Assembly: GCA_000442125.1 (NCBI GenBank)
Contig: KE546980.1
Coordinates: 744,001 to 808,000 of the forward strand
Source: Opeltia flavorubescens
Taxonomy: Eukaryota; Ascomycota; Lecanoromycetes; Teloschistales; Teloschistaceae
Direction of reading: 5' to 3'
Length of the DNA stretch: 64,000 nt
In this document: positions 10,436 through 25,467 of the stretch, in pieces
Layout: each line of letters begins with the position of its first letter
How positions within the stretch are numbered: the first letter of the stretch is position 1
Notes under the pieces: model-generated
Databases searched by the model: none
The model's input: only the letters and a program-made list of their open reading frames with translations
Told to the model about the DNA's origin: nothing
Translations under genes and position numbers: made by a program

Positions 10436-10974
10436 TTATATTATTATATTAAAAACTAATTATTATAAATTTTTTCTAATTATTTTTCTATTTATTAATA
10501 ATTATTAGCTGTTATTTAATATATAAAAATTATTATTATATATTTAAATCGATTGTAGCGATTTTATATAAATTTAAATTAAAAATAAATTAATTTTAAA
10601 TTTTATAAAGTTTAGTTTATAGATTTTTTATTTTTAAATTATAGGCTGGTTTAAAACGCTCCCGCGTAAATTTTTTATTAATCGACGAAAATTTAAAAAT
10701 TTTTTATAATATATTATCAATTTATTTAAAAAATATTATATTTATTAATTTAAAATAATATTATTTTTAATTTTTATTAATTATAATTTTTATTTATAAA
10801 AAACTTTTAATTTTATTATAAAATAATATATTATTAAAATAAAAATATATATAATTATATTATAAATAAATTTTTAAAATTAAAATTTTATAAATTTATA
10901 TATATATTTATATTTAATTATTATATAATTTTAAATTATTAAAATAAATTTTTTTAATTTTAATTTTTTTAGTA
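10436..10974. other. Unassigned AT-rich DNA
   Basis: No match found to the other repeats. One less-mutated word, GGCTGGTTTAAAACGCTCCCGCG near 10,645, stands out as a potential anchor for a database search. Confidence 0.4.
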
Positions 10975-11405
10975 ATTATAAAATCGAAAATTTAATAAAT
11001 ATAAAATTTATAAAAAATAAACTAATATTTAATATAAATAGTATTTATTTTTATTAAAAACTTTATATTTTTAAATTCAAAATTTTTTAATAATTAATTA
11101 TATTAAAATTTAAATAAATTTTTTTTTATTATATAAATCTATTAATTAAAGATTTTTAGATAAATTATTTATTTTTTAATTCTAAATATTTTATAATTAC
11201 AAAAATTTATTTAATAAAATAATAAAAAAAATTTATAAATAATTTTATATATAGATTTTAAAATAATTAAAAATTTAATAAAAGAATTAAATAAAAAAAT
11301 AAAACGATAATAAATAAAATTAATTTAAAAATTAAAATATAAATAATAAAAATAATATAATAAATAAATTTTTATTTAAAAAAAATTATTAAAATAATAA
11401 ACGAT
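10975..11405 (+). mobile_element. Gypsy-type family B, 5' fragment B3
   Basis: Decayed fossil. It follows the order of the B1 LTR (about 10,975-11,190) and then the first 200 bp of the B1 interior, including the gag-start tract near 11,250-11,390. It ends where repeat C begins. It is more AT-rich than B1, consistent with greater age or more rounds of RIP. Confidence 0.55.
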
Positions 11406-11700
11406 TTATTTTTTCTATAATAGATTTGATAAAAAAAAGGTCTAGTTAATAAAAAAAATTAATTTTTACTCGTTTATCTATAAATAATAGACTGCATTCG
11501 CCTAAATAAAAAATACTAAAATCTAGCTAGAGTTTATAGTTAAACCTAATCTGGAAATATTATATATAATAATCTATAGAATATTTTAAAATAAAATATA
11601 AAAAAAGAAAATTGAATATTATAAAAATTTTAAAATTAAAAAAATCATTAATAGCGCTATAAATTATTAAAAATTCGCGCTAATAATTCAATTTTATATA
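11405..11700 (-). repeat. Repeat family C, reversed copy 2
   Basis: Matches 25,870-26,130 on the opposite strand: TTTTTTCTATAATAGA, AAAGGTCTAGTT, ACTCGTTTATCTAT, ACTAAAATCTAGCTAG, and CATTAATAGCGCTATA. It abuts the end of the B3 fragment. Confidence 0.6.
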
Positions 11701-13320
11701 ATAAAAATCTATTAATAAAATTAAAAAATATTAAAATAAATAATAATTTTTATAAAAATATTATATCCTTATATTATATTAATAAAAAAATAAATCTATA
11801 TAATAAAAGAAATTCCATTAAATTTTATAGTTTTTTAGATATTAAGATATATATATTTTTATATTTTAGTTTTATATAAACTTTAATATAATATTAAATT
11901 ATTATTTATATTTTTTTATAATTTTTCTATTATTATATTAAAAAAACTATTTATAGTAAAAAAAATTGTATTTTTTTTAATTATTATTATTAATCGATAT
12001 ACCCGTTAATATATAAAAATTAATTAGTTAATAATATATATAACGCGTATAACTATTTATTATATAATATAATTATATAATTATAATTAATAATATATAT
12101 TTTAAAGCAAAAAATTATTATAAATATCGTTAAATAAATAAAAATTATAGCGATCTCGCTATATTAAATATTTTAACGAATATTTTTTATTATAAATTAT
12201 AATTTATTCCTATTATTTTATTTTATCGAAGTTTTAATACTAAAATATCTAAATATATAGTATTTTATATAATAATACTATTATTTATAAAAACTTTTTA
12301 TAGATTTTCTATATAAATAATATAATAAATTAATATAAATTTTTTAAAAAAAATTTTATAATTTAATTGTTTACTTTTAATATATTCGTTAATTTTATTT
12401 ATTAGTTTTTTATATTTCGAGCTTATAATTATTAATAAACTTTATTGTATTTTTAAAAATTTTAATATTATATTATTGATTATATATAAAATTATAGCTT
12501 TATTATATAAAATATTAGATATTAAATTATAATAATTTTGATTTTTTATATAAATTATTTATTAAAAAATCGTTTAATTTTTTATAATTTCTATTTCTCT
12601 ATATTGCTTTTTATCGCGATAATTTTTAGAAAATTAGATTTTAAATAATAAAATAAATTTATATAAAAAAGTTCGAACGATTTTAAATATAAAATAGAAA
12701 ATATAAAATATATATTCTAATATTTAAATCTATTAAATCGATATATTAAATATTTTTTTTTTTATAATTTTAAATAGCCTAATATATTATTAAAATAATT
12801 ATATTTTTATAAATTTATTTATATTTTATATAAAATATTTTGAATAAAAATATAATATAATCTATTTATAAGTTTTAAAAAATAGTAATTAATATTATAT
12901 AATTATTATAATATTTAAATTTTATTTAAATTTAAAATATCGAGCTAAAACTTTAATATATAATATAATATAATTTTTTTCAATTGAAATTCTATTAAAA
13001 AAATCTAATACTATTTTAAATTTAAATTTATAAACTATTTTTTTTATTATTTATTTTTTATTATAAAAAAAGAAAATTATTTAAAAAAATTTATATTTTA
13101 AATTAATTTATAAATTCTAAAATATAATTTTTAAATCTATAAATAAAAATTTAAATATATTTTTAATACTTTAAAAAATTAATTTAAATAAATTATCGAT
13201 TTATTAATAATATACTATAGAATATATTAAATTTAAATTGAATTTTTTTAATAATACAATCTATAATTTAAATAAAAATTTATAATTATAATAAAAAATA
13301 ATTATTTTTAAAAATTTCTA
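11701..13320. other. Unassigned mutated DNA left of B1
   Basis: No family recognised. A TTCAATTGAA palindrome at 12,979-12,988 keeps a CpA and recurs at 22,331. B1 inserted at the right end of this stretch, so it was contiguous with 20,648 onward before that event. Confidence 0.4.
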
Positions 13321-13325
13321 GTTAT

Positions 13326-13538
13326 TATAAGGCCGGAGGTCTAGTAGATATTAAATTTATAGAAGGTAAGGCTATTTCTAATACGGATAGCGTCTATATT
13401 TAATAAAAATCCAATAAATTTTAAGCTATTAATTTTTTAGTAATTAGTTCTATTATTATTTAAATAAATATCTTTTATATTCTATTATATAGCTTTATTA
13501 ACCCGAAGTTTATAAATTCTTTATTTAATAATTTTATA
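13326..13538 (+). repeat. 5' LTR of B1
   Basis: 213 bp, begins TATAAGGCCGGAGG and ends AATTTTATA. It keeps GC-containing words (GGCCGGAGG, ACGGATAGCGTC, AACCCGAAG) that lack CpA or TpG and so were poor RIP targets. Confidence 0.85.
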
Positions 13539-16500
13539 ATTTTAATTTTTTTTTAATTATAAAAAACTACCTAGTAAAATAATAAAAGGAATTTAAAAAG
13601 AAAAATTTTGTATATAGATTTTAAAATAGCTAAAAGCCTTATAAAAGAACCGAATTATAAAATTTAATAATAATAAATAAAATCTATTTAAAAATTTAAG
13701 TAGAAATAATAAAAATAATTTAATAAATAAATTTTTATTTAATAAAAAAAATATTAAAATAGTAAATAATTAAATAAATAGAACTTCTAACGAATTAATT
13801 TTATTAAAAGAAAAAATTAGAGTATAAATATTATAAATTTAATTTCGTATTTAAAAATTAAAATTAAAAAATATATTATTAAAAATTTATTTATAAATTA
13901 TTAAATTAAAAATTAATATAAATTATTAAAAATAGTATAATAATAATTATTATTAATTTTTTTTAAATATTAAAAAAAAAGCTAATAGGTTAAAAATATA
14001 TAGTAAATAATTATATATTAAATATAAAAATTTAATATAATAGTTTATTGATTATAAAAATATATTAATATTTTATAAAAAGATTTTTTTATAAAAAAGG
14101 AAAAAGTTTATTAAATAGCTTTTAAATTTAAAAATAGATTAATAATTTTATAATATAATTATATTAAATTGTTAAACGCGAGAAATAAATTATTTATTTA
14201 AAATATTTTTATTAAATATTATAAAGATATATTTAATAATCTAACGATTTAAAATATATAAATAAAAATTTAATTAAAATTTATAAAATAGCTAAAATTG
14301 TAATTAGTATTTATATTTAATTAATATTTATAATAATAATATAACGATTTAAATTATTTATTAAATAAATTTATAAAATTTTTTTATTTATAAATTAAAT
14401 TAAATAAACGAATTTATAATAAAACGCTATAAAATTTTAAAAAATCGAAAATTTATTAAATTCTTTTAATATAATATATAATATTAAAATAATATTTATA
14501 AAAAATAAATACTATATATTTTAATTTATAGTATAAAATATTTAATAAAAATATTTAATTTTTTAAATAGAATAATCGGGGGAGAAATTTATAAAAAAAA
14601 AATTTAAATTATAATAAAAGCGATAATTAAAATAAAATTAAATATTAAAAAAAATATAAAAAAAAATATTTAAAATAAAATATTAAATTAAAAAAGCTAA
14701 AAAATATAAAATAAATAATTCTATATATTTTAAATTGATAAAAAAGTAGAAAAAATATAATAAAAGAAAAAAAATATAAAAAAAAAATTTTAATATATAT
14801 TATTATTATATTAGAATTATTTATAATTAAAAAATAAATATTTATTATAATAGTTTTTTTATATATTAATATTTTTATAAAATTTTAAATAGTTTATTAT
14901 TTAATTAATTTTAATATAAAAAAAAATTTTATTTTATAAATATTTATTAAAAAATTTTTTTATTTAAAAATAAAATAATTTTAAAATAAATTAAAGCGAT
15001 AAATAGCTATTAAATCCTATTTTATAATTTTTATTTATTAGATACAAATTTAATAAATAATTATAAGGTAAAAAAATATTAAAAAAATAATTACTATATA
15101 ATAAATATATATAGATATAATATACTTTTAAACTAGTTTTAATTAATAAAAATAAATTTTAATATTTATTAATAAAACTAAAAATAAATTTATAAAAGTA
15201 TTTTTATTATTTAAAAAATAATATTAAATTAAATTAAAATTTATACTATAAAAAAATTTATTAAATTAATAATATTAGTAATAAATAAAAAAAATAATAT
15301 ATAAATTATATATCTTTATTAATTAATATTTAATTTAAAAACAAAAACAGCTATTTTAAAAATAATAAAATATAGCGCGATATAAATTAAAAATTTTAAA
15401 ATTTCGCCGGTTTTATAAAATTTAATAAATTTTTTTTTAAAAAATTTATTAATAATTTAAATATATATAATTAAATTAAATATTTTATAAATTTAAAACT
15501 AGATAAATAATTAAAAATAGGCCTAATTTATAATATATTATTGAATAAATTAGTAGTAATTTAAAAATATTTTATTAATATAAAAAGTAAAAACTAGATA
15601 AAATCTTTAAATAATCTAATTAAAATATTAATATTATTTATTTAAAAAATAAATAAAAGTTTATAATTATAGATAAATTATAAAAGTTTTAATAAAATTA
15701 TTATTAAAAATAAATATTTTTTATTTTTATTATTTAAAACTTTAAATAAATTTATATATATAAAATAATTTATTAAAATCGATATTTATAATATTAATTA
15801 TTATATTTAAATTAAATAAAAAAATAAAAAAAAAATTATATTTTAAACTTATTATAAATAGTTTAAATATTAAATTATACTATTTAATTTTATAAATACT
15901 TTTATTATATTTTAATTATATATTAATAAAATATTATAATTTTATTTAAATATATTTTATATAATTTATTTAAATAATATATTAATTTATTTTAAAAATA
16001 AAAAAAAGTATTAAAAATATATTTATATAATTATTAAAGTTTTACTAAAATATTATTTATATAAAAAGCTATTAAAATATATTTTTTATTATATTAAAAT
16101 TATATTTTTAACTTTTATAATAAATTAATAAAAAATTTATATAAAGTTTTTAAAAATCGAAATTATAAACGAATAATTAGTATTAGAAAATATAAAAAAT
16201 ATTCTAATATTTTTAAAATTTATAGAATTTTATAGGCGATTTATAAAAGGTTTTTTATAAATAATTATCTTTTTAATTAATCTAATATAAAATATAAAAA
16301 AAAAAAAAATTAAATTTAAATTTATTTAATTTAAAAAAAGATAAAAAATTTTAAAAAAATTATAAAAATCTTTTATTTTAATTTTTATTTTATAATATTA
16401 TAATATAAAAACTAAAATTTATATAAAAATAAATATATTAAAGTATAAAATAAAAGAGATTTTTAGCTAAAAATTAAAAAAAAATTTATATTAATATTTA

Positions 16501-19500
16501 ATAATATTCTTTAATAATAAATTTAAAAATATAAAATTCTATTAAAATATATATAATAAAGAGTTTTATATTAAAATATTAGATTTTAAAAGCTAGTAGT
16601 ATTATTTATAAAAAGCTAGAAAAATAATTTATATAATTATAAATTATAATAATTTTAAATTTTTTATAATTATAAAAAAGTTTATTATAAAATAAATATA
16701 GTAAATAAAAATAATTATATTTAATTTCTATATAAAATATTAAAAAAGTTTTTAAACCTAATTAATATATTATTTAAAAGACTTAATATTATAAAATATA
16801 ATAATAATAATTTTTTATTTATTTTATAAAATAAATTTTATAATAAAAACTACTAGTTTAAATTATAAAATAAAAATAAAATATTTATAATAATTGTATT
16901 TATAATAGTTTTTATAGTATAGTTAAATAGTATAACTATTATAAATACTCTCGCTATTTATAAAAATAAAAAAAAATTTAAAAATATTTATAAATTTTTA
17001 AATTTTATAAACTCTTAATTTTTAATTTAATAGATTATTAAATTAAAANTTTTTTTTTTAAATATATAATTATTTATAATAGAATAATAATTTAAATTTT
17101 AATAAAAAAACGTTTTTATTATAAAAAAGAAATAATATTAAAAATTTACTATTAATTAAAAAAAACTTTTCAAATAGAAAATTAAAAAGAATAAATTATT
17201 TTAAAAAAATTTAATAGTTTATATATTTAATAATTTAATAATAAAATAAAATTTTTATATATATTATAATAATTTTAAAACGGGTTATTTTATAAAAAAA
17301 AATAAAAAATTCGATTTATAAAAAATAAAATTAGCTAGATATAATTAAAAAAATAGAAAATTAGTATAAAATATATTTTAATTATTAAAAAATAGAAATT
17401 TATTATTATAGATTTTATAATTAATTAGAATTAATTTTATTAAAAAATATAAAACCGTTTTATATAATAATTATAAATTTTATTATTAATTTATTATTTA
17501 TAATTAATTTTTATATTAATAGATAAATTAATTAAATTTATAATTTTTATTTTTATTTATAAAAATATTAATATAAAAAAGTTTAAAAAGCTATTATAAC
17601 GCGAATTTATTAATTATTATAAAATTATATAGAAAATTATTAATAATAAAAGGTTATTTTTTATAAATAAATTTTTAAATATTTTTTATTACTATTTAAA
17701 TATTAAAAAAAAAATTAATATTATATTTTATTTTTAAATTAATAGTTAAATAGAATATTAAAATTAAATTTTAAAATATTATCTATAAATTTATTATTAT
17801 TATAAATAGAATAATTAATTAAAATTATTATTTTTAGCGGAATTTATTTATAAAATTAATATATATATAAATATTAGTAAATTTTTAATAAATTATTTAA
17901 AGAATATATTACTATTTTAAAAATTAAATTTAAAAATATAACTTTTAAAAAAAAAGCGCCTTTAATATTTAAAAGAATAAATTAATTAAAAGATTTTAAA
18001 AAAGTATTTATATAAATTTTATAAAAAAGTTCTTAAATAATAGATAAAATATTATAATATTTATTATAAAGCAATTGATTTTTAAAAATATAATAAAATA
18101 TTATTATAAATTATTAATATTTATATTTTAAAATTTAAAAAAAAACTAAATTATAAATAAATAAATTCTTTTAAAATTTTAAAAAAAATTAATAAATAAA
18201 CTTATTTTTTTAAACTATTTAAATAATATAGAAAAATTTATTCTATATTTTATATTAATTTATTTAAATTATAATATTCTTATAATAAAAATTTTAAACT
18301 TTAATTTATTCTAATAAAAAATAAAAAAAAATTAAAAATAGAATAAATATTTAATAAATATATAATTAAAAATAAATTTTAATATTTAATTTATTAGGTT
18401 AATATTATATTTTCTAAAAATTTATAAAAACTAATTAATAATTTAAATAATATAAAAAAATTTATTAAAAACTTTAAATAAATAAAATTAAAGGTAGATA
18501 TATTAAAAAAAATAAAAATTAAAATAAAAAATATATTTAAAGATAAAAGAAAAAAAAAATTATATAAAATTTAATAATTATTTAAAAAATTATTATTAGA
18601 AATTTATATATAAATTAAAAAATTTATATTATTATATTAATTTAAATAATTATTATTTCTATAAATTAATTTATAATATATTTATATTTTTAAACGAGAT
18701 TATTAATTATTATATTTAAAAATAAATTATTAATAAAAGTTTTAAATCAATAATTAAAAAAAAAATTATTAATATATATTTTTTTAATAATTTACTAAAA
18801 ATTATTTATTATATTTTATAGTAAAATAAAAATTTTTATTATTATAAAAATAAAGGATTTAATTATATTTATTATTATTAAAATAATAGTATTAATAGGT
18901 TTATATTTTATAAAAAACTTTATTTTAAATTTCTAAAAATATTATTATTAAAAAGTAAAAGTAATTTTAAAATTTATTTTTAAAAAAAAGTATTAATAAA
19001 AATTTTTAAATATATATTATTTTTTTAAAAAATAAATATTCTATTTATATTAATAATTAATAAAAGAATAGTAATTATATTTAATAGTTTTTTCTATAAA
19101 TATATAATAAATATACGCGGGATTTATTATAAAGTATTTAATATATTATATATATTAAATTAAACTTTTACTAGTTATAAAATATTATATTAATATTTAA
19201 AAAAATTTAAAAATTTAAATAATTATTTAAAAGTATTATTAAAATTATAAATTATAAAATTATAATTTAAATATTTGAAAAATCTATTTTTTATATATCT
19301 TTAAACTACGGTTTTTTTTTATAATTTTTTTTAAATAAAAAGGCTATAATAAAAATTATATAAAAAGTTAAAAAAAATAGGTTTGAATTTACTTATCTAT
19401 TAGATTAGCTAGAATTTATAAATTTAAACGAAAATTTTAAAAAAATAAAAAAAATTTATAGTTTTAATAATATAATTTAATAAATTAATTATAATAAAAG

Positions 19501-20429
19501 CTAAAAACTATTTTTATATAATAGACTATAATTTTAAATCTAAAATAATTAAAAAAAACTATAAAAAATTTATAGTTTAATAAAATATAAAATTTTAAAA
19601 AAAATATAATTATTTAAATATTTTAAAAAATCTTCGCTAGAAAAATATTATAAAAAAAAAAAGCTTTAATAAATAATAGTTAAATAAAAGAATAATAATT
19701 TATTTTTTTATAATATTTATAATTTATTAAAGAATATAAATTTAAAAAAAAATTTTAATCTATTCTATATTTATTATTATATACTTTTTAGAAATAAATT
19801 AAAGCTAAAAATTAAATTTTAAATAATTTTATATAATAAAAAATAGTTTAATATAATTAAAATAAATTTAAAATATATTATTATTATATAATAAATAAAA
19901 CAATATTTTAAAAAAGGAAATTATATAATAAAAGTATTATTTATTTAAAGATTTAATATTTAAAATTAATTTAATATAATTAAAAATTAAAATTTATAAA
20001 ATTTACCCTTTAAAAAAGTTTTAAAAAAGTTTTATATTATTTTAAATTATTTTATAATAAATAAAAAAATAGAATTTAAATATATTTATTTATAAATTTA
20101 ATTTTTTAAATTTTATAAAATAAAACTAAATAGATATTATAAATAAAAAATTTATAATTTATAAATATTTAAATAAAGTTAAAATAATTAATTTAAATAA
20201 ATTAAATTAATTAAATAAATTAAAAAAATAGTTATATTTTTAATTAAATTATAAAGTATTTAAAATTTATAACTATATATAAAATTTATTTATTTATAAT
20301 TTATAAAATTAAATTTTTTAAATTCTAATATAGTTATATACCGGCTAGTAGAAGGTAGAAGTATAATATATAAATTTACTATCTATTAATATAATTTAAA
20401 AAGTTAACTCTAGTTAAATAAAATATAAT

Positions 20430-20642
20430 TATAAAGCCGAAGGCCTAGCGGATATAAAATTTATAGAAAATAAAACTATATTTAATATAAATAGCGCCTA
20501 TATTTAATAAAAACTCTATAGGTTTTAAGCTATAAATTTTTTAATATTTAGTTCTATTATTATCTAAATAGACGTCTTTTATATTCTACTACGCAGCTCC
20601 GTTAACCCGAAATTCGCAGGCTATTTATTTAATAACCTTATA
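20430..20642 (+). repeat. 3' LTR of B1
   Basis: 213 bp, begins TATAAAGCCGAAGG and ends AACCTTATA. It is less mutated than its 5' partner, keeping CTACTACGCAGCTCCG and TTCGCAGGC. Confidence 0.85.
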
Positions 20643-20647
20643 GTTAT

Positions 20648-22741
20648 TTATTTAAAATATTTCTGATAATATTAATATTTATTATATATTAAAAACAGTT
20701 TTTTTATAATAATAAAAGTATTATTTTATAAATCTATTAATTACTATTAGAATATTATCTAAACCATCGATTATTATAGATATAATAAGTATAAAATTAT
20801 TAAAGATTATATAATTCAATATTATATATAAAAAATTAATTTTAAAAAATAATAAAATTAATATTTTCTAATTTTTAGAATTTTATATTTAGAATAATAA
20901 TAAATAAAAAAATTTAAAATTTTAATTATTTTTAATATAAAATATTTTATTATAATAAATTAAAAAATTTAAAAAAATTTTAAATATTTATTATAATAAA
21001 CTCTAGTAATAATAATTTTGAGTATTATAAATTAATTATATAGTTTTTAAAGTTTTATAATATAATTATTATAAAAAATATATTTTAAAATATTATTTTA
21101 AATAAAATTAAAAGCGTTATATTTTAATTAATATCGGGCTATCGTTTCGAAAAATAGAAAAAATTCAATTTGAAAATTTGAATTTTTATAAATTTTATCG
21201 AATCGAATAAATAATCGAAAATAAAAATTAAATATATTAATTAATTGGAATAAATAATAAATTGTTTAAAGTATTAAAAATATTAATAGATATTAATATT
21301 ATTAATAGAACTAATTATATTAATATAGTTATATTATATTATTTTTAAAATTATCGATTATTTTTAGATATATATATATAAAAACTAAAAATATTTAATT
21401 TGAATATCTATTAAATAAATAATTATTTTTATATTATAAAATTTTTTTTTAAAAAACTTTTATTTTATTTTTTTATAATTTTATAATTAATAAAATTGTA
21501 ACTAATTATTTTATATTTCTATAGTAAAATTTGTATCTATTAATCTATTGTAAATATAATTCAATCGTTTAGAAATAAATAATAATTTAAAGCTAAAACT
21601 AATTAAATAATTTTTATAATTATAAAATAACTCGATACTATAATATTTAATTTTAATTATATTGAAAAACTCAAATTTTTTAATAATATTAATTATTAAT
21701 TCGCTAAAATTAAAATAAAATTTAATTAAATAGTTTTTATAATATTATATATTATATATAAACAAATATATTAATTTAAATATATTAAATCGAATTAAAA
21801 AAATAATAAAAAATATTAAAAAAAATAAATAAAATATAAACTATATTATTTATATTTTTTTACTAATATTAAATCCTTTATAATCAAAATAAAAAATATT
21901 AAAATATTAATATTATAGATATAATTTTTTTTAATAAAAAATAGGTAATAGAAAAGCAGCTAGAATTAAATAAAAATAAATACAAACGTTTTAAAAACGG
22001 GTAGTAATAAAATAAAGATTAATATTTAAAAAAGAAAAAAAATTACAGATAATAAATTTTAAAATTTAATAATTTTAATTTTAAATATAAAAACTTTAAA
22101 TTTAAATTTAAATTCTAGATTTAAAAATAATAATTCAATTATATTTATAATAATAATAACCGGTATTTTAATTTATATTATAAATAAAATAAATTAAAAT
22201 TAAAATTAAATTAAATTTAAAATACTATTAATAATAGAAATAATTATTAATAATATTATTAAAATTTACAAATTTATTATAAATGCAAAAAATTAAAAAA
22301 TCTAAATAAAATAAAAATAAAACGATTTTTTTCAATTGAACTAATATATTAGTTATTATATAATATATTAATAAATAGTTTTTATAACTAAATATATTAT
22401 TTGAATACTATTATTATAAATTTTAAAATTTAAAAAGATTTACTATAAAAAAATCTAAAAATAATTAAATTAAAAATTTATTTTTTTTATAGATAATAGT
22501 TATAATTATTATAAATATATAAATAGGCCGATTTTAGATTATATTATAATAAAAAAATATTTTAGCAGAAATTATATAAATTATTATTATTTTAATTTTA
22601 ATATAATTTATAGCCTTTATATATAAATTATTTTTTTTTCCCCGATTATTATTTTTAATAGTATTTAGATAATTAAAATAAAATAGTATTCGATATTATT
22701 ATAAATTTTTAATTTATTTATATCTATTTGAATTTTAAATA

Positions 22742-22783
<42 letters not shown>

Positions 22784-23283
22784 ATAATATTTACTATAAA
22801 AAATATTACGCAATTTATTATATTTATTAAAAAATAATTTTTAATAAAATTAAATTCGAATATAAATAAATATAAAAAAAAATATAATTTAAATATTATA
22901 AATTATTAATATATCGGAAATATATAAAACGATTAGAAATTATATAATAATTTATACTATATTTCTATACTATATTATAATTAATTATAATTTTCATAAA
23001 CTTTTTTTTTATATAATAAATTTAAAAAAAATATAATTAAATAATTTAAAAAAAATTAAAGATAATATAATAATAATTAAATAATATTATAAAAGAAAAT
23101 AACTATATATAATTCCAATAATAATATTTTTAAAGATATTAAAATAAATTATAAAAATAATAAATATATTTTAAAGAATAAAAATAATATTAAAGTTTTA
23201 AAAAATATATTTTATAATAATAAAATTATTTTAGCTATTTTAACAATATTTTCTTTTTAGGTTAAAAATTATTTTATCTAAAA
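20648..23283. other. Unassigned mutated DNA right of B1
   Basis: Continuation of the pre-B1 target sequence. It shows slightly more surviving TpG and CpA (TTGAAAATTTGAATT near 21,168; TTCAATTGAA at 22,331-22,340) than the Gypsy relics. A 33-A run sits at 22,749-22,781. No conserved protein recognised. Confidence 0.4.
22749..22781 (+). repeat. 33-nt poly-A run
   Basis: An uninterrupted run of 33 A after TATTTT, the longest homopolymer in the window. It may be a polymerase-slippage tract, or the tail of a retroposed non-LTR element whose body would lie to the left. No body could be recognised. Confidence 0.7.
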
Positions 23284-25456
23284 TCTAAGGCCCAGCGAGT
23301 ATAAAATTCGTAGAAAATAAGGCTATATTTAATACGGGTAGCGTTTATATTTAATAAAAACTCTATAGATTTTAAACTATTAATTTTTTAATATTTAATT
23401 CTATTATTATTTAAATAAATACTTTTTATATTTTACTACGCAGCTTTATTAATTTGAAGTTTATAAACTATATATTTAGCGATTTTATAATTTTAATTAT
23501 TCTTTAATTATAAAGAATTATTTAATAAAATAATAAAAGGAATTTAAAAAAGAAAACCTTATATATAAATTTCGGAATAACTAAAAGTTTTATAAAATAA
23601 TCGAATTATAAAGTTTAATAATAATAAATAAAATTTATTTAAAAATTCGGGCGGAAATAATAAAAATAATTTAATAAATAAATTTTTATATAGTAAAAAA
23701 AATATTAAAATAATAAATAATTAAATTAATAGAGTTTTTAAAGAATTAATTTTATTAAAAAAGTACTAGAATATAAATACTATAAATTTAGTTTTATATT
23801 TAAAAACTAGAATTAAAAAAAAATATTAAGAATTTATTTATAAATTAATAATTTAAAAATTAGTATAAACTATTAAAAATAATATAATAATTATTATTAC
23901 TAGTTTTTTTTAAATATTAAAAAAAAAATTAATAGATTAAAAATATCTAATAAATAAAAATATACTAAATATAAAAATCTAATATAATAGTTTATTAATT
24001 ATAAAAAATATATTAATATTTTATAGGAAGATTTTTTTATTAAAAGAAAACTTATTAAATAGCTTTTAAGGTTAATAATAAATTTAAAATTTAATAATAT
24101 AATTATATTAAACTATTAAATATTAAAAATAAATTGTTTATTTAAAATAATTTTATTAAATATTATAAAAATATATTTAATAATCTAGTAATCTAGAATA
24201 TATAAATAAAAGCCTAGCTAAAATTTATAAAATAGCTAGAATTATAATTAATATTTATCTTTAACTAATATTTATAATATTAATATAATAATTTAGATTA
24301 TTTAATAAATATATTTATAAAATTTTTTTTTTTTATAAATTAAAATATATAAATAAAATAGTAATAAAATATTATAAAATTTTAAAAAATTAAAAAATTA
24401 TTAAGCTTTTTTAATATAATATATTATATTAAAAAAATATTTATAAAAAATAAATATTAAATTTAAATTAAAATATAAAATATTTAATAAAAATATTTAA
24501 TATTTTAAATAAAATAATAAAAAAAAAAAATTATAAAAAAAAAGTTTAAATTATAATAAAAATAATAGTTAAAGTTTAATTAAATATTTAAAAAAATATT
24601 TAAAAATAGTATTTAAAAAAAATATTAGATTTATAAAATTAAAGAATATAAAATAAATAATTTTATATATTTTAAATTTCTAAAAAAATAGAAAAAATAT
24701 AATAAAAGAAAAAAAATATAAAAAAAATATAAAAAAAATATAAATTCTAATATATATAATTACTATATTAAGGTTATCTATAATTTAAAAGTAAATATTT
24801 ATTATAATAGTATTTTTATATATTAATATTTTTATAAAAATTTAAATAGTTTATTATATAATTAATTTTAATATAAAAAGAAATTTTATTTTATAAAAAT
24901 TTATTAAAAAATTTTTTTATTTAAAAATTTAATAATTTTAAAATAAATTAAAATAGTAAATAATTATTAAATTCTATTCTATAGTTCTTATTTATTAAAT
25001 ATAAATTTAATAAATAATTATAAAATAAAAAAATATTAAAAAAATAATTATTATATAGTAGATATATAAAAATATTATATAATTTTAACTTATTTTTATT
25101 TAATAAAAATAAATTTTAATACTCGCTAATAAAATTAGAAATAAATTTATAAAAATATTTCTATTATTTATAAAATAATAATAAACTAAATTAATATTTA
25201 TATTATAAAAATATTTACTAGATTAATAATACTAGTAATAAATAAAAAAAATCGTATATAAATAGTTTTTTAATTAATTTATACCTGATTTAAAGGTAAA
25301 AATAGCTATTTTAGAAATAAATAAATATAATATATTATAAATTAAAGATTTTAAAATTCCGCTGGTTTTATAAAGCTTAATAGAGTTTTTTTTAAAAGAA
25401 TTTATTAATAGTTTAAATATATAAAATTAAATAAAATATTTTATAAATTTAAAATT
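23284..25456 (+). mobile_element. Gypsy-type family B, 5' portion B2
   Basis: Fossil with a 5' LTR (about 23,284-23,489) followed by about 2 kb that tracks the B1 interior from its gag start to the point matching about 15,495 in B1. The rest of the element is absent and repeat C begins immediately after. Same orientation as B1. Broken and thoroughly RIP-mutated. Confidence 0.8.
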
Positions 25457-25467
25457 ATATTAAAAGC

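Larger units (their letters stand above)
13326..20642 (+). mobile_element. Gypsy (Ty3) LTR retrotransposon relic B1, end to end
   Basis: Fossil of about 7.3 kb, with two 213-bp LTRs (13,326-13,538 and 20,430-20,642) flanked by a perfect 5-bp duplication GTTAT (13,321-13,325 and 20,643-20,647). Ends read TA...TA, as expected from TG...CA after RIP. Plus-strand order: gag-like tract after the 5' LTR, reverse transcriptase about 15.65-16.3 kb, integrase core about 17.4-17.95 kb, then about 2 kb of unassigned DNA before the 3' LTR. The RT-before-integrase order marks Ty3/Gypsy. It is thoroughly mutated and cannot be active; RIP prevents dating by LTR divergence. Confidence 0.85.
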
